From positions 72,485,741-72,549,740 of the forward strand of contig CM041465.1 of the NCBI GenBank assembly GCA_023213395.1: DNA of 64,000 bases, in the 5' to 3' direction. The position numbers were made by a program, and so were the translations under genes. The first letter of the stretch is position 1. Each line of letters begins with the position of its first letter. Of the stretch, positions 24,790 to 36,407 are shown piece after piece. The DNA is from Cycas panzhihuaensis (Eukaryota; Cycadophyta). The notes beneath the pieces are model-generated. The model saw only the letters and a list, made by a program, of their open reading frames with translations. It was not told where the DNA came from and made no database searches.

Positions 24790-26600
24790 TTTTATAAAAA
24801 ATTCATTAGGAACTTTAGTAGAATTATTACATCCTTAATAGATTGTAGGAAGGGTAAGGAGGTGGTCTAGAATAGAAAAACAAAGAATATCTTCTAACTC
24901 TTAAAGTAAAAGGTAACTAATACATCTATGCTTATTCTGCTAAACTTTGAAAAAGTATTTGAGGTTGATTGTAATGCTTCATATATTGCAATTAGAGTAG
25001 TGCTTAGTTAAGAAGCAAGACCTATAGCATGTTATAGTGATAAGCTTAATGAGGTAAGAAGAAGGTATTTAACCTATAACTTAAAATTTTATGCAATTGT
25101 CTAAGCTTTGAGGCATTATAAGTATTATCTCATCCCTAAGGAATTCATGTTATTCACTAATCACCAAGCCTTGAGGTATGTAAATACCCAAAGAAAATTA
25201 AATACTAAGAATGCTAAGTGGGTATCCTATCTACAAAGCTTTATACTTATTTTAAAGAATAAATTAGGTAAATAGAACTATGTTTCTAATATATTAAGTA
25301 GGTGAGTGGCATTATTAACCACCATGACAAATGAGGTTGTAAGATTTGACGACATTAAGGATTTGTATGACTTAGACCTTGACTTTAGAATAATTGTTAA
25401 GCATTATAAGAATCATCTAATTGAGGGATGTAATTCTTCATGTGATGGTTACTTTATGTAGGATGACTACCTATTTAAGAAAAGATAGTTTTGCATCCTA
25501 GTGGGCTCCATGAGAGAGAACATCATATGAGAGTTGTATAATGGAGGTCTAAGAGGGTGATTTAGCCAAAATAAGATCATAGCTTTCATAGAAGAAAAGT
25601 ATTTTTAGCCTTGAATAAAGAGTGATGTGGTAAGATTTATGGCATACTATAGGATATGCCAAATAGCCAATGGACATGCATAGAATATTGGCTTATATAT
25701 GCCCTTCCTAGTACTTGAAGGACCATGGATGGACTTGAACATAGACTTTATGTTAGGTTTCTCACATATACAAAGAGGTAATAATTCCATTTTTGTCATT
25801 AATGGTTATTTTTTAAAATGATTTATTTTATTACATGAAAGAAGATAAATGATGTAGATAGGATAGCAAATTTATTCATTAAAGAGGTTATAAGGTTATA
25901 TGTCATCTAAAGACTGTCACTTTAGATTAGGATACAAAATTCTTGAGATATTTCTAGAAGACTCTATGGAAGAAGTTGGGAATAAAACTCTATTTTAGTA
26001 GTGCTTAACATCCACAAACTAATGGGAAAATTAAAGTGGTGAACCAAAGTTTACGAAACTTACTAAGGCAAATCATTAGGGAGAAGCCCAAATAGTAAGA
26101 TTTGGTATTAGCATAGGTAAATTTTACATATAATAGTTCTATAAATAGGTCAATATGTAAATCATCTTTTTAGGATATGTATGACAAAAATATAAAAGGT
26201 GTACTAGATTTGGTGCACCTACCCATAGGGAAGAAGGTGAGTAATAATGTTGTAGCTTTTGTAGAGTATATATAACAAGTTTATAGGGAGGTGACAAAAA
26301 AGCACAAGGAAGTAGTAAGCAAGACCTATAGACATAAGATATTTGAAGAAGGTGGTTTGGTGATGGTTTATTTAAGAAAAGATAGATTTCCCTAAGGAAC
26401 CTATAACAAACTCAAATACAAAAAGGTTGGACTATATTAGGTTATAAAAAGGATCAATGATAATGTGTATGAGGTGAATTTACCTAAACACTTTGATATC
26501 TCTCATATTTTTAATATTTTAAATCTATATGCATATCATGAAAGAGATGAGGAGGTAGATTATGAAGGTGAAGTGGCAAGTTAGGAGCCCTAAATGGCAA
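24790..26600 (+). pseudogene. chromovirus RNase H and integrase
   Basis: RNase H: FEKVFEVDCNASYIAIRVVLS, CYSDKLNE, YNLKFYAIV, ALRHYKYYLIPKEFMLFTNH and QALRYVNTQRKLNTKNAKW at 24940-25240, Asp and Glu largely kept. Integrase: the zinc-finger region with YYRICQIANGHA (first Cys to Tyr) near 25650, core start GPWMDLNIDFMLGF near 25730, DLVLA-stop-VNFTYNSSINRSI near 26100 and the GVLDLVHLPIGKKVS, NVYEVNLP, ISHIFNILNLYAY C-terminal blocks to 26535. Stops mostly TAG/TAA. In the family these degrade the RNA template strand and insert the cDNA. Confidence 0.82.
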
Positions 26601-26611
26601 GGAAAAAGTGA

Positions 26612-26752
26612 GAAAAAATTGAACATATATCAGATATGAAGATAGTGAACACATGATAAGAAAATTACAATAGGTACAAAGGGAAGTAGAAAGGTCTACC
26701 ATAAGCAGACAATACCTTGATCACTAAAGAAGAGATAAAGCAATTAAATCTT
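26612..26752 (+). pseudogene. integrase C-terminal chromodomain
   Basis: The frame reads EKIEHISDMKIVNT, two stops, ENYNRYKGK, a stop, KGLP, a stop, ADNTLITKEEIKQLN. This follows the chromodomain order: strand with I.H..D.K, Y..KWKG (Trp is the stop), then the TW..EE region, with Leu for Trp and a helix EEIKQLN. Chromodomains on chromovirus integrases are thought to steer insertion to marked chromatin. Position between integrase and polypurine tract fits. Confidence 0.68.
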
Positions 26753-26820
26753 AACAAATGGCATGAATTTTATCATAATAACTTATAGTTGTAGAGTTCT
26801 TTTCAACCAAGGGAGGATGA

Positions 26821-27349
26821 TGTGAGAGTATCTAAATGTTCATTATAACTTAAACCACTTTTCACTTTTTAGATATTTTCTCTAAATTTTGGGTTCTACT
26901 AATCAAATCATAACCTTTTAATTAGTGGTTAGAATTTAGTCATTCTTGTGCCAAAATGAAGGTCTATTTGAGTATAACATGAGGAAATGGCCTATAATTA
27001 GGCCAAAAGGCCCCATTATAGGCCTATAATTTTTCAACCAAAAAATGATCTAGAAATACCTAAAAATTAAGATTTATTTTATATGTTTAAAAATAGTAAT
27101 TAATTTTAGACTAATTTTTTTTAGTAAGACTTAACTTATAAATATGGTTTTTATTTAGTATTTTAGGTAATTAAGGAGTTTTTAGGGTTAGGATTAGAAG
27201 TTTTTAGACTTCCAACTTTCACTTGTACAAATGTAATTTTAGATTATCTTTTAGTGGATTGAATGGAATAGAATGGAATTAAAAGTAAAATAACTCTCTC
27301 TATTCTTTGGCTCTTTCTTGTTTAAAGTTTATACATGTCAGATTAAACA
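26821..27349 (+). repeat. 3' LTR of chromovirus G
   Basis: Starts TGTGAGAGTATC just after the polypurine tract CCAAGGGAGGATGA and ends near GATTAAACA at 27349. About 529 bp; AT-rich, no partner LTR, so the right edge is set by the CA end and the start of gypsy I protease coding at about 27375. Confidence 0.55.
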
Positions 27350-27374
27350 TTTTTCTTATAAGTCATACTTATCA

Positions 27375-28907
27375 ATTATGGTGGCTGATGGCAAGACACT
27401 CTTATATGGGGGGAAATGCCATAATATCAGTTTGCAAATAAGTGACTACCAACTCTCTACCACTATCATATGTCATTCCTATTAAAGGAGACGTTATTGT
27501 ATTAGGGGTATAATGGCTCAAACCATTGGGGACCATTCAACTAAACATGCAAGAGATTTTTATTCAATTTACTTCTAAAGGAATAGAATATTAATTAAAA
27601 GGAATCGTTCATCTCCCGATCAAAATCATCAAGTCACACTATATGGAGAGATTGATTAAAAAGGGTGGTACAGGGATCATTGCTAAACATTATGCTTTGG
27701 AAGGTCAAGAATTTTCAACAAAGGTGGATGTTCTCTAGGATGATGACATTCCAACTAACTTAAAATTGATACTTAACCACCATAAGCAAGTCTTTTAAGA
27801 TATACCTCAAGGTCTCTCCCTAACATGTGACTAAGATCACAACATTAACCTAGTAGTTGGAAGTAATCCCCTACTATTTGACAATATTAATACCCCTATT
27901 GGTAAAAGAATAAAATTGAATAACTAGTTCAAGAACTTCTTGATGTCAATACTATTAGGAAAAGTAAAAAAACCTTTTCCACCGTAATAATTTTTGTAAG
28001 AAAAAAGAATAACTCATTTGACATATATATGGACTAGTAGGAGCTTAATAAGATAATCATCATGGATAAATTTCCTATATTGATCATCGTTGAACTCTTA
28101 AATGAGGGACATAGAGCAACATTCTTAACATCATTTGACTTATAACCAAGATACCATCAAATTAGAATCAAGGTAGATGATGTTCACAAGATAGCATTTC
28201 ATACATACAAAGGCCATTACAAAGTTTTAGTCATGCCCTTTGGCCTAACTAATGCCCCAGCCACCTTTCAAAGTCTCATAAACAAACTTTTTTAGCCTTA
28301 CTTAAGAAAGTTTTTGCTAGTCTTCTTTGATTATATTCTAATCTTTAGTCAAACTTATGAAGACCATCTCCAACATGTTCATAAGGCATTACAAGTGCTT
28401 ACAAACAACTAACTTTATACCAAAAAATTATAGTGTTAATTTAGGCATATAAAAATAGTATATTTAGGCTATATTATCTCTTAAGAAGGAGTCAAGATGG
28501 ATGTTAAGAAATTTTTAGTTATAACAAATTTGCATAAACATAAAAATATCAAGGGCCCTTATGTATTCTTAGGAATCATAGGATATTATTAAAATTTTAT
28601 TCAGGGTTATGTGAGGACTACTTCTCCTTTGATCAACTTATTAAAAAAGGATTCTTTTCATTAGAATGATAAGGAATTTGAAGCATTCAACCAATCAAAG
28701 GTAGCTTTAACTATCATTCTAGTCCTAGTAATATTAAACTTTATAAAGATATTTACCATTGAATGCAATACATTAGGGCAAGGTATTATAATAGTCTTAA
28801 TGTAAGAAGGAAAACATCTAGACTTTGAAAGTCAACAACTTACACATAGGAATCAAGTCAAATCTACTTATGAGAAGGAAATATTAGCAATTCTCCATGC
28901 TATTAAG
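27375..28907 (+). pseudogene. gypsy I protease tail, RT and RNase H start
   Basis: Protease remnant: MVADGKTLLYGGKCHNISLQI at 27378-27440, then blocks akin to VLGVQWL. RT from about 27700: KVDVL, SLTCD, a fingers block near 28060, [16 protein letters not shown] near 28130, the [19 protein letters not shown] segment, [17 protein letters not shown] and LRKFLLVFFDYILIFS near 28300, where the second catalytic Asp is Tyr. Connection: YTKKL, VYLGYIIS, VFLGIIGYY. RNase H starts ILNFIKIFTIECNTLGQGI and reaches EKEILAILHAIKKW at 28910. Stops sit mainly at Gln or Trp codons. Confidence 0.82.
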
Positions 28908-28921
28908 AAATGGTAAAAATA
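28908..28921 (+). repeat. left target-site duplication of the LINE
   Basis: AAATGGTAAAAATA, identical to 35112-35125. In gypsy I frame it encodes the end of AIKKW and the residues before LMGT. Confidence 0.93.
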
Positions 28922-29394
28922 TAAGTGAATGGGACGATGAGCAGGCTTGGGTTAGGGTTTCTTGTGGTGTTGAAGTAGGCAACAGCAACCTATTCAACTC
29001 CCCGAAGTGATGGTATCGGCATTGCCAATAGCATGAGGATGGGTAGGTTTTGGCTATGGCCCTTAGGCCAAGATGATAGCGAGATCCGGTGGCACTATGG
29101 TGCGTGGTAGGATTCAGGCCTTGCACTCATCGGGGGTCAGGCAAGTAGGTTAAGACATACCTAAAATAGAGCTAGGTGGTATCATGCAGGTATACCCCTA
29201 GAGTTCAGAGAAGATTCTCACGGTTCTTAGAAGAGAGATGGGAGATCACTCTTGTCAGCAAGAAGACAGACAGATTTGAAGGAGGATATGGCAAGGATAT
29301 GACTTAAGGATTTCAATTCATTAAGGCACAGTTGGTAGAAGACGAAAGGGACTTTGAAATCAGTGAGATCAAATGCTTTACTTGTTTTTATATG

Positions 29395-30790
29395 GAATAA
29401 GTTATGGAATCTCTTATTAATTAGCTAGATTATTAATCATCTTTCAACCAGACCCATACCCCTTCAGGGAAGAAATCATACCTTGACGCCTTTAGTAATG
29501 AAGGTGTAGAAACATTTCACATAAACCCTATCTTAAAAGATGAGAAGATAAAAATCCCAGTTCCAAAATAATTATCAAATAGTTTGGAAAAATTCTAAGG
29601 GAATAATTTAGTGGGACATTTCTTAGGCCCTAAGGCAGGCATGGACCCAATTAGGAGATGGGTCATCCAATATTGGAAGTTTAAGGGCTCGGTATAGGTC
29701 ATTGTACTACCAAGAAGGTGCATTCTTTTCAAGTTTTCCTATCATAAGGATATGGTTAATATCTTATTAAAATGGCCTAGATGATAGGCAAGAAGGTAGT
29801 GTTAATGGAGAAATGACACCCTAAATTTGACCCATTGGAAGGTACCATAAAGTAAATCCCTTTATGGGTTCAATTACGGGGTCTCCCTCTTGTTGCATGG
29901 GACCTTGACGTTATTAAAGGAATCACAAAAACGATTGGTCTCCTCTTAGCGGTGGACACTACCACAAAGAATAAGCGTAGATTGGTTAATGTTAGGTTCT
30001 ATGCATTGGCTAGAACTGATATACCCCATCTAGATTTGGTGAATATAGAGGGAGTTGGGTGGAATAAAGAAGAAAAGCTAATGTATGAATTGGAAAATGT
30101 GAGATGCCAAAAATGTAGGAGGACTGGGCACCTTCCTTATATCTACTTAGGAGAACTAAAGCCCTTTCTCTCAGCTCACCAATGCGGGAATGAAAATCTA
30201 GAGGGGGAGGAGGACCGAGGGGTCCCTATTGGGTGCCCTGATGAGGCTAAAAGGGAAGAGAACTCCTGATTGGAGGAGGATCTAGGCCCCCAAGCCCTAG
30301 AGGCTGATCTTGGGGCCTATCTTTCTAAGACAAGGTAAGAAATAAATCTGGTAGAGGAAGACATCCTTTTTAAAGAAGGGGAGGTGGATTTAAGTTCTAA
30401 ACTAGATGCTCCTTAGCTTTAGCCTGTGGACGCCTAGATGGATGTGGATACAGCTCCCCCTTAGGGGGAAGTTGGGCCCATCCTGGAGAGTCTCAAGGAG
30501 CTTCCTCTTCAAAAGGAAGATGGACCTATTTCAGAGAGGTTTGAGGAGTATAGGAAAGTGGAGAAGGTGTGGAAGGCTAGAGAAGTGGGGGACCAAGGGG
30601 AAGTTAAGGAAGTTGATTACCTAAGAGGGCCAGATTTTGGTAGTAAGAGGAGGCCAGGGAGGTTATCTTCAAAGGTGGTACGGGAGAGGGAGATAATGCT
30701 GTAGATAAATCAAGGGACACAACAAACCCTAAGAGATAGTGATCCAAGACAGGGGCCCAAAACTAGAAGTAAGAGGTAAGAGAGAAGGGG
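29395..30790 (+). pseudogene. LINE ORF1 (DUF4283 and CCHC zinc knuckle)
   Basis: An N-terminal part (29600-29900) gives GMDPIRRWVIQYW, CILFKFSYHKDMVNILL and LLLHGTL-like blocks of the plant LINE ORF1 RNA-binding domain. The clean frame 29952-30269 reads MDTTTKNKRRLVNVRFYAL and ends in YELENVRCQKCRRTGHL, the start of a zf-CCHC: Cys, Cys and His present, last Cys apparently lost. An acidic Glu-rich tail follows to about 30790. It should coat LINE RNA. Three or more stops and frameshifts. The start is approximate. Confidence 0.75.
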
Positions 30791-30805
30791 CCAGTGGGAG
30801 TTATC

Positions 30806-31650
30806 ATGAAGCTTGCCTCGTGGAACATCTAAGGCATAAATGCCCTGTCAAAATATAAATTAGTTAGAGAACTACAGAATCAATTGAAGCTATGCTTTAT
30901 CTTACTATAAGAAACCAAATTGTTAATGGAGAACAAGGTAAACATCAAAAATAAAATATGGAGGGGCTATGAGTGGTTTACCTCATATGGGATCAAGGGC
31001 TCAGGCAGCTTAGCTACCTTCTGGAACCCCAGAGGGTGGGAGAGAAAGGCCTTCCTCCTCAAGGAGCATTTCATATCCTATTAGCTAACTAGAAAGGCTT
31101 CTACTTGTTGATGGCTAGTCACCAATGTTTATTCTCCTCTATTACAAGAGGGGAGGAAATACTTATGGGATAGGTTATTGGAGGCCCATAAGGAGTGGGT
31201 GGGACCCTGGTTGATTACTAGGGACTTTAATACGACTCTATCCCTAGAGGAAAAAAGAGGGGACTAGATAGAATGGACTAAAAGTATGGAGGACCTAGGG
31301 ACCTTCATGTAGAAGGGAGGTTTGATGGACGTCACCATGAGAGGCCCCAAATTTACTTGGTTAAACAAGAGACTGGGTGCTGGTCACATCCAGGTAAGAT
31401 TGGACTTAGTGATAGATAACTATGCCTGGTTTATCCAGCAAAGTAATATTAGACTATTTTGGATCACTCCCCGTTAGCCTTAGGATGGGATGTGCGCCAG
31501 AGACATAAGGGGGCTCCCTTCCATTTTGAGTTAATGTGGACTAAGGACCCTGACTTGCATAATTTACTGGCAGACTAGTGGAGTATCCTAGCTTAAGGTT
31601 GTGCCATGAGGAGGTTCTCTATTAAACTCAATCAGGTTAAGATGTAGGTT
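30806..31650 (+). pseudogene. LINE ORF2, AP endonuclease domain
   Basis: ATG at 30806 gives MKLASWNI-stop-GINALSKYKL, the standard opening of plant ORF2. Catalytic landmarks: Asn in SWN, Glu in ETKLL (the preceding Gln is a stop), VTNVYSP near 31115, RDFNTTLSL near 31226 (family GDFN; Gly is Arg), DLVIDNYAW near 31405, and DHSPLALGWDVRQRHKG near 31466, which keeps the Asp-His pair. The enzyme nicks target DNA to prime reverse transcription. Frameshifts near 31100 and 31450. Confidence 0.83.
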
Positions 31651-33330
31651 AAGGAATGAAATAAAACCATGCATGGGGATATCTTTGTTAAGAAAAATAA
31701 GATCCTAGAAGAGTTGAAGAGTCTGGAGGTGTATAATCAGGAGCATGGCAGAATTATCCCCCTCATCTAGGAAGAGAGAAGACTTCTTTCTATTCTAGAT
31801 ATAGTCTTGATGAAGGAAGAAATATTTTGGAGGCAAAAGTCAAGGGCCCTATGGCTAGTAGAGGGGGATAGAAATACTAAAGTTTTTCATATGATGACTG
31901 TAAAACATAGATCTTGTAACCACATCAAGACCCTGTTGAATAAGGATGGGGAGGAGATTAGGCAGGATAACTTAAAAGATATAGCAGTGGAGTATTTGAG
32001 TTGAGATGCTTGGATGAGGAGGTCAGAAGGGAAGCATTAGCCTTGATACCCAAAAAGGTTGGTTTTGCTTTGAACAAGCTCTGGAGGCCCCCTTCTCATT
32101 GGATGAGGTGCAAAAAATAGTGTTTGATATGAAGAGGGAGAAAGCCCAAGGTCCAGATGGTTTCCCTCTGTGATTTTATCAGGAGTATTGGGATATTATT
32201 AAAGATGATTTCCTTGAGGTTGTAAAGGAGTTTTTTAAAAATGGAAGAATCCATGGGGAGTGGCAAGCTACCTTCCTAGTGTTGATCCCCAAGAAAGATG
32301 ACGCAAAAATAATGGAACATTTTAGGCCCATTAGCCTCTATAATATAAAGTATAAAATTTTAGCTAAGGTCTTGGCCAACAGGCTAAAGGAACTTCTTCC
32401 TTCCATCATAAGTTCTAACCAAGATGGTTTCGTCAAGGGTAGACAGATTCTTGATGGTATCATAGTGGTTCATGAGACAGCATACTTGACTTCCCAGAGG
32501 AAAGACCATAGGATGATTGTTAAGATTGATCTCTATAAGGGCTATGATCCAAGGGCTATGATAGGGTCTTGTGGGGCTATCTACTTGATTGTATAGCCTT
32601 TGGGTTTGGGAATCACTGGAGAAAATGGATTGAGAGCTATATTTCTAAGCCCAGCTTTTCAATCATCCTAAATAGGTCATCTGCAACTTTCTTCCTAGGA
32701 TTTACATGTCTCAGACAAGGGATCCTCTGGCCCCCTATTTGTATTTAATCTTGGCTGAATTACTATGTAGGTCCATGGAAGAAGCGAGGAAATCTAGGAA
32801 GATAGTTGGCTTAAAACCCACTATGGGGGTCGACAATATCATCCACAGGTAATTTGTGGATGATAATATTTTCCTAAGTAAGGCTTCTATAAGGGAAGCT
32901 AAGGCTATTAAAGGCTAGTTGAAGAAATTTCATATTGCCACAAACCAAAAGGTAAACCTAGAGAAGAGCAATATTTTCTTTATGAACACTTTGATTAGGA
33001 CACAAAGGGTTATAAGCAGGATTTTGGAGATGCCTATCAGGGTTCTCTCAACCTGGTACCTAAGCATGACCCTATTTGTGGGTAGGATGTAGAAGGACTT
33101 GTGGAACCTGATCATTAGTCGGGTCCAAAGGAAGCTGGTTGGTTGGAAAGGGGCCCTGCTAAGTCAGGCTGGTAAACTTCAGTTATTACTGGAATCTCTC
33201 CAGAGTATCCCTACATATATGATGTCCCTGTTTAGGTGTCGTGGGAAGGTGGTAAAGGCCTTAGAGTCTATCCAAAAAAGGTTCTTATGGTCCAGGTCTG
33301 AAGATAGATAGAGAATTAATCTTGTGTCTA
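31651..33330 (+). pseudogene. LINE ORF2, reverse transcriptase
   Basis: WRQKSRALWLVEGDRNTKVFH (31833-31895) precedes RT. The fingers and palm follow: PQGPDGFP-like at 32150, LVLIPKKDDAKIMEHFRPISL at 32277, YKILAKVLANRLKELLPSII, SNQDGFVKGRQILDGI, KIDLYKGYD (Asp of the A box; KAYD usual). The C box at 32853-32864 is FVDD with both Asp kept, then the thumb SRVQRKLVGWKGALLSQAGK at 33115-33170. A frameshift near 32540 separates A and C boxes. Confidence 0.86.
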
Positions 33331-34980
33331 GGAGAAAGTCTGTGGCCCTAAGTTGGCAAGGGGGATAAACGTTAAGGATGTGACCAGTTTTAATAAGGCC
33401 CTGATTGCCAAACTAGGGTGGAGCCTATCCATTAAGGAGGAGAGGCTTTGGTGCAAAATAGTGGCTAGGAAATACCTAAGGGATAACCAATTTTTGAAGC
33501 TCACTTCCCCTAGCATCGGGGGTTCAACTATTTGGAGGAGTCTACTGGGTGTGAGGGAGATGCTGGATTTTGGGGCCCAATGGTGCTTGGGTGATGGGAA
33601 ATCTATTGATTTCTAGAAGGATATATGGTGCGGCAAAATACAACTATCAAGCAGGCCTACTTTTGCTTCTTTGCAGGTAGATTATGTGAGTCTCCATGGG
33701 AAAAAAGTGGTTGATTATTTGGATTTCTGGCAAGAAGAGATAAATTGGAGAAATTTAGGAGAAATCCCCCATGCAATAGACTATGAGCAACAAATTATTG
33801 CTCTTAGAAATGAGCTTAATAAGATATATGTTCCCAGATTTCCAAAGGAGAATGCCTTAGTTTGGCCAGGGTCCAAGACAAGGATCTATACAGTCAAGTC
33901 TATCTATCTCACTTTAATGTCTGAGAGAGGCCTTACTGAAAATAATCTCCTAGGTAGAGTGTGGAACATGGGGTTGCTCCCAAAGATTACCAATTTTTTG
34001 GTGGCTGAGTTTGAAGAATAAGATTCTTACCCTCGATAACTTAAGGAAGAGAGGTTTCTCCCTAGCTAACAGATGTATCCTCTACATGTAGGAGGAGGAG
34101 TCTGTAGATCATCTTTTCTTGCATTGTTCTTATACTAGAAAGGTGTGGGTGAAGTTGTGGAGTATCTTTAGGGTTCATTGGATTCTCCTAAATTCGGCTA
34201 TGAATCTTACTGAGGCTTGGGTCTACCCCTATAGAAGTAAGACTCTAAGATCCTTATGGATTCCTTCCTTACCCATGCTAGCATGGAACATATGGAAAGA
34301 GAGGAATATGTGTATATTTCAAGAAAGGAGAGTGAATGAACATAGACTCTTTGGGATCATCTTAGTGACCGTGAAGGATAAACTCAAGGAAGTTGAGGAA
34401 GTCACTATCTTCTCTGATGAAAGAAAAGTCCTTGCTAACTAGGGTATTGAGAACTTTAAAGTAAAGTCTGTGCTAGTCATGTACGGGCTATGAAGACCCC
34501 CTCTGTAAGATTGGGTAAAGGTCAACTTTGACAGTGCTTCCAAAGGTAATCCTAGTGAGGATGGGGGAGGAGGTATTTGTAGAGATAAAGAGGGGAAGAT
34601 AATTTAGGTCTTTGCAGATTACTATGGCATCGTGACTAACCACAAGGCTAAAATTGAAGCAATACGTAGAGTAGTAGATCTTGTTTCCAGAGAGGGATAC
34701 TCGAGAATTATAGTGGAAGGGGATTTAATGAATCTGATTAAATTGATTAGGGGGGAAGCAGAGTCAAATTGGAAACATCATGCCATGATCAATGATGTGA
34801 GGATGGTGCTTCAAAGCAGAGACTATCAGGTGTGTCACATTTATAGGGAAGGGAACAAGGTGGTTGATAGGTTGGCTAACTAGGATGTACAATCTAGAAG
34901 ATTTAATATTTGGAAGATAGAGTTTCCCGAACAGATCATGGGTTTGGCTAGAAAGGATGTTGAAGGCTGAGATTTATCAG
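33331..34980 (+). pseudogene. LINE ORF2, zinc-binding RVT region and RNase H
   Basis: GINVKDVTSFNKALIAKLGW (33363) and the WCLGDGKSIDF block lead to VWNMGLLPKITNFLV (33958), then the zinc-binding region with HCSYTRKVWVKLWSIF (34119). RNase H follows: VNFDSASKGNPSEDGGGGI (34510-34570), KIEAIRRVVDLVS, IIVEGDLMNLIKL, HIYREGNKVVDRLAN (to 34880). All four acidic residues of RNase H (D, E, D, D) are present. Breaks: stop near 33301, frameshift near 34020, stop at 34441. An RNase H at the C-terminus is typical for some plant L1 clades. Confidence 0.86.
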
Positions 34981-35111
34981 AGATTAGTATGGCATTTTTT
35001 GTTTAGCTAGGTTGTGGGCTTGTAATGGCTGATTTGTGGAGCCATATAGGCAAATTGTGTATAGGTGTTGGGGTCCCCTTTTAATCCCCATTTATTTAAA
35101 CCTTATAAAAA

Positions 35112-35125
35112 AAATGGTAAAAATA
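35112..35125 (+). repeat. right target-site duplication of the LINE
   Basis: Second perfect copy of the 14-bp repeat; the A residues before it merge with the LINE tail, so the true tail length is uncertain by a few bases. Confidence 0.93.
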
Positions 35126-36325
35126 CTTAATGGGCACATATTTCCAAATAAAAATAGACCATAATATCTTGAAGTATTTCCTAGATCAAAGGATGGCATT
35201 ATAGGAACAACAAAAATGGGTCACTAAAATGTAAGCCTTTGATTTTAATATGCTCTATAAAAAAAAGAAAGGATAATATAGTGGCGAATGCTTTATCTCA
35301 CAAGGAATAAGGATCAACATTATACTCCATAGCCATGGTCAACCCCTCTTAGATAGATATCACCAATTAAGAATGAGAGTAAGACCCCATTAAGAAGTAG
35401 ATCATTCATGACCTTCAAGCTGAGGCAGGGAAGTCAACCCACTATACATGGCCTACAAATATCCTTTGGTATAAGAAGAAGCAAATTTTATTTGATGCAT
35501 ATGCTTCCCCAATAGTAAGTCACTCAGGTTTCCTATGGGCATACTGCCATTTGAAATAATCTTTCTTCTAGAAGGCCTGAAAATAGAATATAAAGAGATA
35601 TATGGCCTCATGTAAAATTTGTCAATGATATATATATATATATGTCCTCAATCTAGCCTGAAGGAACAAATTTTATATGATGTATATGCTTCCCCAATAG
35701 TAGGTCACTTATGTTTCCTATGGACATACTACCACTTAAAACAATCTTTCTTCTAGAAGGGCTAAAAAGGGGATGTAAAGAGATATGTGGCCTCATGTGA
35801 AATTTGTCAACGACATAGAGAAAAAACAGTCAAGGCCCTAGGATTACTATAACCCCTACCCATACTAAATCAAAGATGGGAAGAAATTTCCATGGATTTC
35901 ATTGTGGGGTTACCCAAGTCAGAAGGACAAGATGCCATTCTTATGATTGTTGATAAGCTAACCAAATATGATTATTTCTACGACATCTAAGCCACATATA
36001 AAGTAAAGTAAATTACTAAGATTTTTTTAAAGGAGATAGATAGGTTATATGGCATGCCCAAATTCATAATTAGTGATTAAGACCCCAAGTTTATAAGAAA
36101 CTTCTAGGTAGAACTTTTACACCTGCTTAGTGCTAAATTAACCATGAACTTATCCTACCATCCATAAGTAAATGGCTAAACTAAGATGGTAAATAAGTTC
36201 CTTGAAGAATACCTTCATAGTTATGTTTTAGATAAGCAAGCTTAGAGGCACTATTGGCTTCCCTTAATAAAATCTTAGTATAATATAACCTATAATACAT
36301 CAGCAAGAATAACTCTATTTTAAGC

Positions 36326-36407
<82 letters not shown>

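Larger units (their letters stand above)
24780..27349 (+). mobile_element. Ty3/gypsy chromovirus G, 5' truncated
   Basis: Plus-strand element preserved from the RT thumb through RNase H, integrase, chromodomain, polypurine tract and 3' LTR. Everything upstream (LTR, gag, protease, RT palm) is missing at the microsatellite edge. It lies at the left edge of gypsy I, whose protease begins just after the LTR, so it probably inserted into that element. Confidence 0.8.
28922..35111 (+). mobile_element. L1-type plant LINE, apparently full-length
   Basis: 6190 bp between perfect 14-bp direct repeats: about 470 bp leader, ORF1 with a CCHC zinc finger, ORF2 with AP endonuclease, reverse transcriptase, zinc-binding RVT region and RNase H, short 3' UTR and a short A-rich tail (ATAAAAAAA). 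It is GC-richer and less broken than the LTR elements around it, and still has CG sites, so it is probably among the youngest insertions here. Orientation matches gypsy I. Confidence 0.92.

Noticed and set aside
28884-29126. 80-codon minus-strand frame in the LINE leader
   Set aside because: Antisense to the LINE 5' UTR, begins across the insertion junction, and no family match.
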